DNA from: Clavaria fumosa
Lineage: Eukaryota > Basidiomycota > Agaricomycetes > Agaricales > Clavariaceae
Direction of reading: 5' to 3'
Assembly: GCA_951802425.1 (NCBI GenBank)
Contig: OX637797.1
Coordinates: 1,612,001-1,676,000 of the forward strand
Length of the DNA: 64,000 nucleotides
How positions within the stretch are numbered: position 1 is the stretch's first letter; each line of letters opens with the position of its first letter. Below, piece after piece: positions 1-10,143 of the stretch. Both the position numbers and the translations under genes were made by a program. Under the pieces are notes generated by a model that saw only the letters and a list, made by a program, of their open reading frames with translations, had not been told where the DNA came from and did no database searches.

Positions 1-1663
1 ATCGGCGCCGGTCAATTGTAGGTCCTTCCCAGCCCTATGCCATGGTTTACTCACAGCCAATGTCTCCAGTGATTGGCTTATAGGTGATAACTTCCTCCGC
101 TCCGTTTATTCCATTTACGACTTCGGCGATTTTGATGCTTCCCATCGAATGGGCGATCCATACATCAAACTCCTCTCAATCATTGACCCGAATCAGGCTG
201 CCCGCGAATTCCGTAACATTCGCGGAGGCACCGACGACAGCAATGAACCTATCACCTACAATGCATCTAACTCCAGCACAGCGTCTGGCCAAACCACACT
301 CAACCTCTCCGACGACGTCGTGAGAGATCTAACTCGGATCGCGGCGTACTTCCCTGTTGTTTTAGGCATTCTTGCACTTAACGTCCTGGTATTCATGGTT
401 CTCGCCCTCGTCGGTTCCATCCTGTTGTGCAAACGCAAGACTAACAGTATCGGAGCCCTGAGATGGCGGCCGACAAGAGGCAGGGGCGAACACGCGCACA
501 CGCTGGAGAATATGCCAATGCGAACAACCGGCAATGGCGACAGTGGCGCGGCAGGGAGCGCCCCGGCAGCGCACACGTACGAGCCTGTGTCCATGGCGAT
601 GACGGATGACACGATGATCCCACCCAATTCGGCTCGCAAGTCGCGCAAATGGGACTCTGACTCTCTGTCTCAGTTGCTGCCAGGCGAAATCAGACACCGT
701 ACGATCAGCTTCTCTGCAGGGCCGAGCCCTCTTTCAGATCAGTACTTTCCCGCACCGCTTTCCCCGCGGAGTGAGCTTCAGCAATTGGCATTAGGGGAGG
801 TGCCTTTGAATCTTGGGAGCAAGGAAGTGGCCCCGTCCGGTTCTCCCAAGGCTGTCGATACGACTCTGACCGAGCAACAAAAACTACCGAATACTCAGGA
901 CTCCGCATCGCTCGCTCCTTCTACGAACAGTGATAATCTACCTCACAATGCCTCTCATGGCATTCTCGTTGAACCTGTACAATCTCCTTTTGACTCCACT
1001 TCCAACGCACCTACCCTTAATCGTGAAGATCAGCAGGCCGCGTTGCACGCTCTGATTTTGGGTGCATCATTGGACCCTCCTGGCAGCAGGGTCACATCTC
1101 AAGTCTATCAACCAATCGGCGTGGCTATTACAGAGGAAACATTTTCATCGGGAGTTCCTCGCGATCCGGAGACTCAATCTCTGGCAGCTTCCTCCATCAG
1201 CGAAGCACGACGCTCGGTCATATCTGCCCGGCGGCCCGTCGATGCGCCGAGGGGTCCCTCCCCTAAGATCTCCCCTAGGGCCTCCCCAAAGCCCTCCCCG
1301 ATGTCATCGCGGTCAGCAAGCCCTCTAGCGCAAGTAAGGTCCGACGACGCGCGCGTGACATCACACAGCGACACTACAGGGTTAAGTGTGGGTGGGCTCC
1401 CCCAAACCACGCGCGTCCGTCCTCCCATCCCAACGGCGATGACGAAAGATATGTTCGGCGCACAACGACTTCCGCCTCGCGTCGTGTGGACGACCGCGCC
1501 TCCATCGTCAGCGCCTAGTGACCTACGACGAACAAGTATGTTCCCGAGTCTGACTGTTGGAGATCCCCGACGAGCAGCTGGGTCTTCGGATCAGTTCATC
1601 CTATCACCACCATCACCGGGCTTCCGCAGGGTCGATGAGGAGAGACCGAGGTCGATAGCGTAG
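1..1663 (+). CDS. Membrane-anchored aspartic protease (pepsin family A1), 3' part
   Basis: The reading frame enters from outside the window, so the catalytic Asp motifs are not visible. A likely intron lies at about 18-56 (GTAGGT...TCACAG). The exon after it begins just before DWLIGDNFLRSVYSIYDFGDF-like sequence, the highly conserved C-terminal end of fungal pepsin-like peptidases. After the peptidase fold comes a short Ser/Thr/Asn-rich linker, then one hydrophobic segment (around nt 345-435) followed by basic residues. A tail of about 400 residues rich in Ser, Pro and Arg with no recognisable domain follows. The stop is at 1661-1663. The topology is probably a lumenal or extracellular protease with a single membrane anchor and a long cytosolic tail. 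The family call is firm from the C-terminal block. The function of the tail is unknown. Confidence 0.85.
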   Translation, partial: SAPVNCRSFPALCHGLLTANVSSDWLIGDNFLRSVYSIYDFGDFDASHRMGDPYIKLLSIIDPNQAAREFRNIRGGTDDSNEPITYNASNSSTASGQTTLNLSDDVVRDLTRIAAYFPVVLGILALNVLVFMVLALVGSILLCKRKTNSIGALRWRPTRGRGEHAHTLENMPMRTTGNGDSGAAGSAPAAHTYEPVSMAMTDDTMIPPNSARKSRKWDSDSLSQLLPGEIRHRTISFSAGPSPLSDQYFPAPLSPRSELQQLALGEVPLNLGSKEVAPSGSPKAVDTTLTEQQKLPNTQDSASLAPSTNSDNLPHNASHGILVEPVQSPFDSTSNAPTLNREDQQAALHALILGASLDPPGSRVTSQVYQPIGVAITEETFSSGVPRDPETQSLAASSISEARRSVISARRPVDAPRGPSPKISPRASPKPSPMSSRSASPLAQVRSDDARVTSHSDTTGLSVGGLPQTTRVRPPIPTAMTKDMFGAQRLPPRVVWTTAPPSSAPSDLRRTSMFPSLTVGDPRRAAGSSDQFILSPPSPGFRRVDEERPRSIA

Positions 1664-1843
1664 CGGCGCTTCGCTTCGCTGAACATCTGGCCGGACTTTT
1701 AGAATCTCGGACGATCTTCGTTAGTACATATGTTGCTATCCTGTTTGTAGGAGAGTCAAGATCTGGCGCATTTTGTCTTTTCGGAACGCACATCTTGGCG
1801 ATTTCTTGGTTATAATTTGGACTTTCTGTAATCTAATATACTG

Positions 1844-3865
1844 TTATGATGACCACTGAGGGGTCTTCTGTGGGCTTGAACGCGAAGCGGACCGTCTGGC
1901 AGCAGTTTCGAAACCAATGAATTCCTCGTGAATGTCACCTGGACGCTCCAGTTCTGGTATCTCCGTGGCGATGGCCTTCGGATTTTTTAGCACTTGTTCT
2001 GCAACCTTCTTGAGTCTTCGCCAGAGGGGAGCCTGGCTCCTGTCTTCTGGGCTATGGTCGAGGACCTGATCCACAGTCTGCTTCAGGGCCCCTGCGAGTT
2101 TGAGGACGTAGAAGATGTGGTCCTTCTGAGCCTTCTTCGAAGGCGAGGTATGATCATCCGACAAGAGAGGACCAAATAGGTTGTCCGTGCCGAACAAGCT
2201 GACCATTCTCAAGCATTGCCGCATATTCGCTCGGTTCCCGCTGCCAAGAGCGGCACGAACTAGGCAAGACATCGCCTCCGCGCCCGGCGTGAGGTTCCTC
2301 CCTGGAGATCTACTCTGGCATCTCGGGTCCCGCCACTTGTCTCCTGCTTCATCAGCGAAATCCCGAGAGCGATACCCAGTCATGAGTTCGAAGGTAATCG
2401 CGGCCGACTTCCAGTCTGCGCTTCGCCAACACGCGGTCAAAACCAGGACGAACGTGCTCGCGGCAGGCCGGATCCGGGGTCCGTCCGGGCCCGATCGCTC
2501 CATTTGCAGCATGTCATACAGCGTTTGTAGCGCGCGACGCGATTCCGCTTGCGAGTCCGGGCGAGCCAACGACGCGTACGCCCGCAAGGCGTGTTCCATG
2601 TGATGTCGATCGATCACGAGCGCCGTGTCACGTTTGGTCGACTGCTTTCTGGCTTGTTGCAAGTAGTAAATGCAGCGTGCGTGATCACGCGCGGACATGC
2701 ATAGAGAAAGGGCGGCCTCCAAGGTGTGAGACGAGAGAAGCTTTGAGGGCGGCTGGTGCGGCTCGTCGGGAGCGGTGAGATGTAAGTAATCACGCACAAT
2801 GCTGAAAGCGAGCTGTTGGTCCGTAGGATCTCCTTTAGAGAGTGCTCTGATCGCAGCGGCAAGGAGGGGTGGATCGATGGTAAATTTCGGCGAGCGTTGA
2901 GACGCCTTCAACATTTGTTGCCAGAGCAGCTTCGCATCGGACGCACTGCGGCTACCAGCGGCTGGCTCGTGGCGACCAGCGAGAGCTTCGAACATAGCGG
3001 TATAAAGGTATTGATCAGGGGCAAAGGGGCCAGTCTGATCTAGGGCATAATACACTTCAAAGATTTGCTCATGCCCGCCAGAGTCGCCCAGTATTTTGAT
3101 GTAATCGTTCAGTGGCCTCGTCGTAAGCTCTTCGCTCGTTGGTTCGTGTCTCTTCAGAGATTCTATATGTCTGAGAAAGTTCTCGTAGAGCGAATGGGCG
3201 TGGCTTAGTTGCTTGGTGTGGTTAAACCAACTCCCGACACTTGACAATCCTTTGAACATAGTCTGGTAGGTCCTGGTGGTAGGGCTGAATCCACGTCGCT
3301 TCATCTTGAGGGAGAGCATGAATGAGCTGAACGCTGATGAACAAGGCGAATACAACAGACTCACATCCGTGAACAGTCGATATGCCAGCTCGTAGCGTTG
3401 CAACTGCATGCAACGCCAGATCAAGGTTCCCCACACCGCGGTGTTCTGAGCGTCTAAAGGTGCGGCTTTCAAAGAGTGTACGGCGGAATCCACATGCCCT
3501 TCATCACACAATTTGTTCAATCTCTGTGATAGCTTGTAAGGTTTCAAGGTTTTGTATGTCTGATCGCGTCCCTGCTCGGCTGGAGATCCCGCCTTTCGTT
3601 CGACTTTGGCTGGCCTCCGCTTTGCTTTAAGGTTAGTGACATTGGATCTGCCTTGCAATCTCGTTCTCCTTAACGTCGCGTAGGTTCGGCAATTCACAAC
3701 GTCCAAATATCGCAAACGATAGGACATCAAGGCCGTGTATGTATCGGAGAGTAGTGGCTTCGGTGCGAGCATGCATAGCGAACGACGTAGAGGCGCCAAT
3801 CCGAGGGCAACGAGAACGAGAGGTACGAGATGCCGTCGAGTTCTGGATGCTGCATTCTGAAGCAT
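1844..3865 (-). CDS. Pentatricopeptide-repeat (PPR) protein, probably mitochondrial
   Basis: One uninterrupted frame of about 673 codons. The frame stays open further upstream to about 4012, but the first ATG in it that makes sense is at 3865. From there the N-terminus is rich in Arg, Ser and Ala with few acidic residues, as expected of a mitochondrial presequence. The body is made of degenerate 35-residue helical-hairpin units of PPR type (for example segments around LNKLCDEGHVDSAVHSLKAA, WGTLIWRCMQLQRYELAYRLF and TFVLVLTACWRSADWKSAAI). Such proteins bind organellar RNA and act in its processing, stability or translation. No exact orthologue can be named. It is intron-free, unlike most neighbours, and its 3' end faces that of the aspartic protease about 180 bp away. 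Confidence 0.7.
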   Translation of the reverse strand: MLQNAASRTRRHLVPLVLVALGLAPLRRSLCMLAPKPLLSDTYTALMSYRLRYLDVVNCRTYATLRRTRLQGRSNVTNLKAKRRPAKVERKAGSPAEQGRDQTYKTLKPYKLSQRLNKLCDEGHVDSAVHSLKAAPLDAQNTAVWGTLIWRCMQLQRYELAYRLFTDVSLLYSPCSSAFSSFMLSLKMKRRGFSPTTRTYQTMFKGLSSVGSWFNHTKQLSHAHSLYENFLRHIESLKRHEPTSEELTTRPLNDYIKILGDSGGHEQIFEVYYALDQTGPFAPDQYLYTAMFEALAGRHEPAAGSRSASDAKLLWQQMLKASQRSPKFTIDPPLLAAAIRALSKGDPTDQQLAFSIVRDYLHLTAPDEPHQPPSKLLSSHTLEAALSLCMSARDHARCIYYLQQARKQSTKRDTALVIDRHHMEHALRAYASLARPDSQAESRRALQTLYDMLQMERSGPDGPRIRPAASTFVLVLTACWRSADWKSAAITFELMTGYRSRDFADEAGDKWRDPRCQSRSPGRNLTPGAEAMSCLVRAALGSGNRANMRQCLRMVSLFGTDNLFGPLLSDDHTSPSKKAQKDHIFYVLKLAGALKQTVDQVLDHSPEDRSQAPLWRRLKKVAEQVLKNPKAIATEIPELERPGDIHEEFIGFETAARRSASRSSPQKTPQWSS

Positions 3866-4315
3866 CGAAACACGAACGTGACTGAAAAACGAAAATTTCG
3901 CCAGGCCATGCGCGCCGTCAGGCGCGTGTCCGTTCTTGGGACCCGTGACCGGTCCGCCCTCTAAGTACGGAACAACTGGCAACGATGCAGCATTAAAGCC
4001 CTCAGCACACAACTTTGGGGCATCAATTTGCCGACATTAAGTAGTTGAACGTTGAGACCAGCATCAAGTTTGCAATACCGGGCACGACCACGATTAAATT
4101 GACATTCCCGCCAATGCATGCTTTACACTTTCACTGCTTGCTTGCGCCGCAGCTCTGAGCTGCGATCTTGATGGGAGTGTCACCGATCCTCAGATCGTGT
4201 CATATCCCACATCACGCGTTCAGGACCTGAAGTGGGCGGTTCGAAGTACATGCAACGCGCTCGAAACGCTGAAGAAAAGGGTCAGGTCAGGGTAGTGTGC
4301 CAAGGCTGAACCGAA
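3866..4315. other. Intergenic: 3' flank of MIX23 homologue and 5' flank of PPR gene
   Basis: About 450 bp without a supported exon. It holds the PPR promoter region, including the non-ATG upstream extension of the PPR frame, and the short 3' region of the MIX23 gene. I see no repeat or RNA gene. Confidence 0.5.
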
Positions 4316-5036
4316 TCAAAGTGGCGAACCGTCAAAAGTTCGCCGACGAACTATTTTTTCAATGCGCAATTCGTTACGAATCTGATTCCGCTGTTTGCGC
4401 ATTTGAGCTAACTAGAGTGTACGTTTGATGAATGGAGCAACACACTTTGACTTCATCAGATAACAATGCAGCTTCCCACTTCCGCTGAATAGCTGGATCA
4501 GCATCCTGTGCTTCGGCCAGCTTGCGTTTTTCTTCCATCGCCTCATCCACTACTCCAACACAATATTCCACAATTTCTGTTCGGCGTTTCCAATTTCCTG
4601 GCCACAGAAACTTAGTGATATGATTTAGTAAAGATTAGAGATAAAACCGCACCAACTATTTCCTTCCAGATATGGGCACACGACTGGTCTTGCAAGCTTC
4701 CCTTGCCAGCCACGCCTGCTCTTTCGCGATCACGGAATTGTGCGTTGACCTATTCGTAATGCAGCAACATTTAACTGAGATATCGTGAAAGCGCTCAAAA
4801 GTAGACGTACTCTATTGAGTCGCACTACGACCGTATCGTCCAGCCGTCGATACTCCTTCAAAAGTTCTGTGTGTCGGTGAAACGTAAGCGATGTGATTGT
4901 TATTGGAAAAGTTCGGCGTCAGCGCGCCTTTGAAGAGTGAGAGGTCGTTACATGTCGAAGGAGTGACACGCACGAGCTGGGTGGACTCGCTGGGAGCTTG
5001 CAGAGAAGCACTGCCGAGTAAAGGTGTTTTAGGCAT
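4316..5036 (-). CDS. MIX23 / caffeine-induced death protein 2 (Cid2) homologue
   Basis: I assemble five exons (4928-5036, 4811-4866, 4653-4749, 4446-4597, 4316-4390). Together they give 162 codons plus stop, with all phases consistent. The product follows the MIX23/CCDC58 family along its length. It has an FKELLKEYRRLDD block like the human FQELLK...IDD block, then a pair of cysteines separated by exactly 20 residues (CAHIWKE...EIVEYC) as in human MIX23, then a basic C-terminus with NEL...IVRRRTF. Family members are small soluble proteins, and human MIX23 is a mitochondrial intermembrane-space protein whose cysteines form a disulfide. Three introns have GT donors. The first (4867-4927) appears to use a GC donor, since no GT donor keeps both phase and the conserved block. 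ATG at 5036. Confidence 0.85.
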
Positions 5037-5843
5037 TCCAGCTAACGCCGACTTCCATTGCCGCGAACCTGTGCCTATGTATCATGTGACCACAGCATTG
5101 TCCGCAAAGTTTTAAAAACAAAGATTTTACAAGTCAGTCTGAGACTTCTGAGGCCGTTTAGTCTCTCCTTTCAACACTGAACAGCATTCTCTTTGAAACA
5201 TGTAATTTACTTTTTTTTGAAATAGAGCAGCGAGCTGAAATCTCACACCTACGAAATTTTAGATCTTGGTCATTGTGGTTCTAGTGGTAGCAATTCAAAT
5301 TCTCGGACATGGACAAGACTCAATGAAATGAAATGCCCTGCGGCGACATGAGATGGTTTCTTTCCCCAATAGAGTTGTTGTGGGTGTGGAGGCGCCACCG
5401 ACCGATAGAACTTGCTTGTTCGAAACAATCAAGGGCGATGGTTCTCGCTCATAATAAATGTATGCTGCTAGCCTTTTTGTGAGTTGATTTGGATATTCCT
5501 GAACATTTCGTCGCTTGATGACACTGTATACATACATTCAATCGTTGGTTACCGCCAAGGCGTTTTCTCCCCCCTTCCCCTCACTCTTCCCCCACCACAT
5601 ATAACATGCACACACACACACGCGGATATGTCAGTCCATTTTAGGAATCGTCCGATCGCACGCTATTTTTGTACTAGTTTGACTTTGTCTATCACACCAC
5701 TCCGGTAATATAAACTTTTCAAGCAAATTACCATAAATATCCATAAGTCTAAATATTCGCGAACGGTCTATGAAAAAAATGAGACCGGAACTGCGTACAA
5801 TTTTTGACCGGAGATCCGGCGTATTACGACGGAGACGCCGCGG
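5037..5843. other. Intergenic, no supported gene
   Basis: About 800 bp between the MIX23 start and the stop of the zinc-finger gene. It is AT-richer than the flanks, with a T-run near 5212 and a short CA microsatellite at about 5607-5622. Small open frames here resemble no family and have no coherent splice signals. Confidence 0.5.
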
Positions 5844-7115
5844 CTATTCCCTCCGTTGACGGCGTTGACCGATAATCTCGCGTACGAAGGGACCAGTGGA
5901 GGAAGACGGTTCGGACACAATGTTATACGCCTTAACCACACGACGGCCTGGGGTGTAATCATGCGCGTCCACCATATGCTTATGTCTTCTAGCTGGGTCA
6001 GAGAAGGCTTGGTCACATTCTGGGTACGGACACTTGTGTGGTCGTTGTCTCGTACTGCAACCAAAGCAATCAAAAAGGTGCCATCCGTGTAAAACGACAG
6101 ACTCACTGGCCAAATGCATGGGTGTCTCTACTCGTCCTCTGGCTAAAGGCCTTATCACAGCCCGGGAAAGTGCATTGGTACGGCCTGGATTTTGAAATTT
6201 TTAAGTTTAAAATGTGGCAACGGCGGTGAACGGAGATTCTTACTTATGGCCGAGGTGTGTGGCTAGAACGTGCCGCTTGACCAACTGTTTCTTCGCCACA
6301 TAGTCACACGACTTGTTAGGCTCCAGCTCCCAGATGCAGCGAAACAGCAGAGTGCCGTCGAGATCTCTGACTTTCTGGCTGTACGATTCCCAGTCTGGTT
6401 CGCGGATCGGTTGTGACACTGGGCGCGGCCGGTTCTCCCAGCCTGTTTCTGAGGCGAGATGCCAGCGCGATTCGGAGTGGTTGGACTCCTGGGGCGATGG
6501 GCCGCCGGGCAGGGCAACCTCGTGCGAGCCACGGGCTCGATCACGGGAAGCGAGAGGTGCTCGTAATCTTTGGAGTTCGGATTCTTTGCAATTGGGCTCT
6601 CGGCGTGGAATAGAAGTATCGGAAAGCGAAGTCAAGCCCATTCTCCTTTGAGAGATATTGTTCTGAGTGAGAGCGGAGGAGAGTATCGAACAATCTTGGC
6701 TTACCGAACGTCATTTGTCACGCCATCAAGGTTGTGGTCGTATGCTCTGTACAAAGAACGGTCGTAAATATAGAATCGAGACTTGGGCACGGCTATAGTC
6801 AAACATTGGCCTTCCCGTATCCACGGAAGAGCTGGATTCGCCATACTGGTAATCGGATTCCTGGCTTGAGGGGGATGAATGTCGTAGAGAGTAGTCCACA
6901 AGAAGGGGAGAGCCATGACGAAGGCAATAATCGAGATCTGGCCACGCGTATGTGGCCGTTGGGCGATTGAACACGGAAAGGGTTGGACCAGCGCGTGGCT
7001 CGTCTCGGACTTCGCGAACTTCGGGAATGTTTGGCGAAGTGGAGGTTCTGACAGCGCAGGGCGTCGTAACGGGTCCTACAAATGGATAATAACTGAGACG
7101 GACCGAATTCTGAAT
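5844..7115 (-). CDS. C2H2 zinc-finger protein (5' end unresolved)
   Basis: Two zinc fingers are visible. One is in the exon 6244-6645, with a long spacing between its first two cysteines (CIWELEPNKSC...H...H). The other is the classical CPYPEC...HKHMVDAH in the last exon 5844-6054. Introns at 6055-6243, 6646-6704 (donor GTAAGC) and 6747-6846 (donor GTATGG, acceptor TTTGTACAG) keep phase and join a 42-nt exon (6705-6746) to an upstream exon open from 6847 to about 7115. That upstream part is rich in Ser, Tyr and Asp, like an activation or disordered region. Another open frame on the same strand up to about 7600 may be further 5' exon, but I could not join it in phase. The protein is probably a nuclear DNA-binding protein; its targets are unknown. 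The 189-bp last intron is unusually long here. Confidence 0.6.
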
Positions 7116-8677
7116 AGCGTTCTCTCAAGCGTCCTGGCCCTTGATGTAGTAAGCTCATCCGGATAGTCAAGATATGGACAGGATCGTTCAGCCCCTCGGT
7201 GCTGAGTGCGTGGCCCTGGCACTGGTTCGTCTATCGTTCGAGTCGCCGCGTATGCATGAGATGTCGAACTTTGAGGGATGCTGGAGTGTCGCTTTGAGGT
7301 ATGAGGCCTACAAGAAGCGTCAGTATCATAGTAGAAAGATGGGGCGCGTTCCTTGTCATCCTCGGCCGAGGCATAGAGGGACTGAGGGACTGTATGTGGA
7401 AAGTGCGGAGCAAGAACAAGGACAATGGGGATACCATAACGGAATGATGTGGGGGGATCAAGGACAAGGGACTTGCCATGGCTTTTTAAAGCTTTGATGA
7501 TGCAGATCTTCTGCTCGATGTTGCGGATGTGTGTAGTGTGAATGCATAAAAGAGGATAGAGAAATGAGGGAGCGGGAGCTTCAAAGAGACGCCGGGGAGG
7601 CTGCATTTAAAGCTCCTTCTTGATGATACAAAAATTGTCCTTGCGGGATGACTGTGTCTCGCAGCCAGCCTTTGACCTTTCCCATATCGAGTTAATTGAA
7701 AATACGGATTGTCCAGCTGCAGGATGAATTCGATTCTGGCTCGGGACCAGTTGACTGCAATAGGAAAGCTTTGCTGTTCGCACACGTTTCGATGCTTGTG
7801 ATATCAATTACACCAGTATCTTCAGCGCTTACGTACCAGCGAGAGCGAAACTGGTGAAACACACACTGCCCCTAGGTTGCCCTGGCAGTCGGCCTAACGG
7901 CGGAAAGTGATGGTTCCGTAGATCACGTGGATTTTAAGAATTTAACAAAGTGACAATAGCTTTGAATTTGAAAGGCTTACTTCGCTATAACGGAGACCTG
8001 ATCGATGTTTTGGTACGACGAGTTACCTGCCAGCGAAAAGGAATCAGCGTTCTCATTATGAATGAAACGAGTTTGAGCCTCAGGGTTGACCCTTCTGCGG
8101 AAATCACAGCGGATGGCGGCATTTCCGAAGAAATTGACGTGGTCCCATCGCAGGGAAATCTCCAGCGCATACAGGGGTAAAGCAGCGCCATGGCGGGGGC
8201 CATCAAAAATAATTCCCGGGCGTCGCCGTTGGTGGTGAAACTTGGAATTTCTCCTCTATCTTCCACTTTCCTCTCCTCCTTTTGAAACCCGCCTCCTCAC
8301 GTGATACCACATGCTCTATGTAGGCATGTGAGACAGCTTGCAGACACGGAGCGATATCGATTGTCTGTGGTGCTCGCGAGTGAATTGCATGCATCGCCCT
8401 CAAGAGGGCGACGCTAATTGCGAAGGCGCCTGTAAATTGTACGCATTTGCAAACTGAATCGGAGATGTCGGTTTACGTACATAGCGGAATATCTTTGATC
8501 TCTGTCCTTTAGGGTGGGGCCGTATAAGCTCACTCCAAAGTGCCGCGAACGTGCTGGGACCCTTGAGGGCGGACAATTGGTTAATTGAGTTGTCGTAGTT
8601 GATAGCGCCCCGATACAATCTTGATTCAGAGGCAACCAAGGCTCTCTCGGCTTACAGCCATTGTGTGATCCGAGATC
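7116..8677. other. Gene-poor stretch with possible 5' exon and promoter regions
   Basis: The left part (to about 7600) has an open minus-strand frame that may be the 5' exon of the zinc-finger gene. From 7600 to 8677 I see no convincing exon. Two CACGTG-type sites occur, TCACGTG at 7923-7929 and the palindrome TCACGTGA at 8297-8304. These are the kind of site bound by bHLH factors. They lie upstream of the GILT gene and of the zinc-finger gene. Confidence 0.4.
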
Positions 8678-9667
8678 ATGGTAGCGCCTTCCCCTGTTTG
8701 GAAGTTCATCACTCGCTTGGAGCCTTCGGTCGTCGTAATGCGCTCTGTCGCTGTTGTTCTCCCGTTGTTGCTACTCTCCCCTTGCACAGCCGTCGCACAA
8801 ATATCACAGCAAGCTTACGATGTCAAAGTTCCTGTAGTGCTTGGTGTCATGTCCGCTTGTCCGGACGCCATTTTTTGCGAGACCGTTTTTGATAAAGTAT
8901 TGGAGGAAGTATCCGATAGAGTCGATCTGACTCTTTCATACATCGGAAGGTGGCTCGGCTGTCTTTCTCAGTTTGCCTCTCACCCTCATGCTGGCGAAGG
9001 ATAAACAATTCTCAGCCTGTCCGGGGTGTCACCTGCATGCACGGCCCAAACGAGTGTGCTGGGAATGTCCAACAGTTGTGCGCGGCCAAGTATGCGCCCT
9101 CCAACTGGTGGAACTTTGTTCAGTGCATGAAGTAAGCCTTCACTGAACGGCGGAACTCATACACTCTCATTTCATGGGCGTCCTTATTACAGTCACGAAG
9201 GCAGATTTAGAGTTGGGCTACCGGAAGTGGCATTCAAGTGCGCCTCTGTCGCCGGTATTGATTGGAAGAAAAGTGGCGTTGGCGTATGTTCAGGTCTGGA
9301 CGAAGGAGGCGGCGAAGAAGGCGTGACACTGCTCAAAAATAGTGTAAGGCGTAGCAGGGACCTTGGCATAACGTACGTCCCCTTGGCCGACATGATCTTA
9401 GTTCAGAACCTGACATCTGACTCTCCGCAGCAAAAGCTGCACTATCATGATCAACGGCAAGAAAGTGTGCGTTCATGACCAGACCTGGAAGGAGTGCGAG
9501 GTGTGACCCACGTTTTTATCCTCGGCGTTTCTATAGTCTCATAACTACTTCAGGGAGGTCACCGCATCCAAGACTTCGTTAAGCAGATCAACGATGAGTT
9601 CAAGCGGCTCAATGGCAGGGTAGATGTCCAGGTCCCACTCGCAATAAGTTTCAATCGGTTAGACTAG
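8678..9667 (+). CDS. GILT-family thiol reductase (secretory/vacuolar)
   Basis: Five exons (8678-8949, 9000-9131, 9193-9372, 9431-9500, 9554-9667) join in phase to 255 residues. The GILT signature is clear: a redox segment SACPDAIFC after the signal peptide, then the hallmark CMHGPNEC (family consensus CQHGxxEC), a KSCTIMINGKKVCVHDQTW strand and a short C-terminal helix. GILT enzymes reduce protein disulfides in acidic compartments. A signal peptide starts at the first ATG or at the second in-frame ATG (8738, MRSVAVVLPLLLL), which gives the more usual length. The active-site cysteines are separated by five residues, not two as in animal GILT. The stop at 9665-9667 overlaps that of the opposite gene. 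Confidence 0.85.
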
Positions 9668-10056
9668 GAACCCAAGACCAAGGCATATATGATGACAACT
9701 ATATTAATGCCTATTAGTGGCACTTAACGGCGTTCCATGAGAAGTTCGTTCATCCTTGCAGCAAGTCAAGAGAAGTACCTCGCATCAGAGTCCGCACGGC
9801 GCCAATGAGGTTGATTAATCGCGCTTTCATTCCGAGGTCGGTACTGTGACCCCCGTGGTCGTATTGCTGTTGAAACGCGACGTTCGCGCTCTGCGTTTGA
9901 TAGGATGACCATCCGACTAACTTTGCTGGTCAATGACGTGGAACATTGCACAACTATGAGACACGAACTGGGTGCAAGGAACCGTTCCTCGCTGAGAACG
10001 GCCATCGCATTGATCAAAAGGAGGGCCGCATAGAAGATAGATCCGAGATTGAACAT
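9664..10056 (-). CDS. YOS1: Yos1 / IER3IP1 family small membrane protein
   Basis: Three exons (9969-10056, 9779-9916, 9664-9722) give 94 residues, close to yeast Yos1 (about 85). The N-terminus MFNLGSIFYAALLLINAMAV followed by LSEERFLAPIGW is the family signature. After a polar loop come GMKARLINLIGAVRTLMRVP and a second hydrophobic helix (LIGINIVVIIYALVLG). Both introns (9917-9968, 9723-9778) keep phase. Yos1 is a subunit of the Yip1-Yif1 complex and is needed for ER-to-Golgi vesicle transport. Its start is only 87 bp from the assumed start of the divergent uL22m gene, so the two probably share a promoter region. Its stop shares a CTAG with the GILT stop. Confidence 0.92.
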
Positions 10057-10143
10057 GAGGAGACGGTTTGAGAGAAGGTGCTTGGTTGCGGGCCTGTGCA
10101 AGTTCGCACGTGCTGGGACCCGAGGTTGGCTTCTTCGCACTGC

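Noticed and set aside
5607..5622. CA-repeat run
   Set aside because: Too short to be more than an ordinary microsatellite.
6313..6651. 112-codon plus-strand frame over the zinc-finger exon
   Set aside because: Antisense to an exon whose minus-strand frame has conserved Cys/His spacing.
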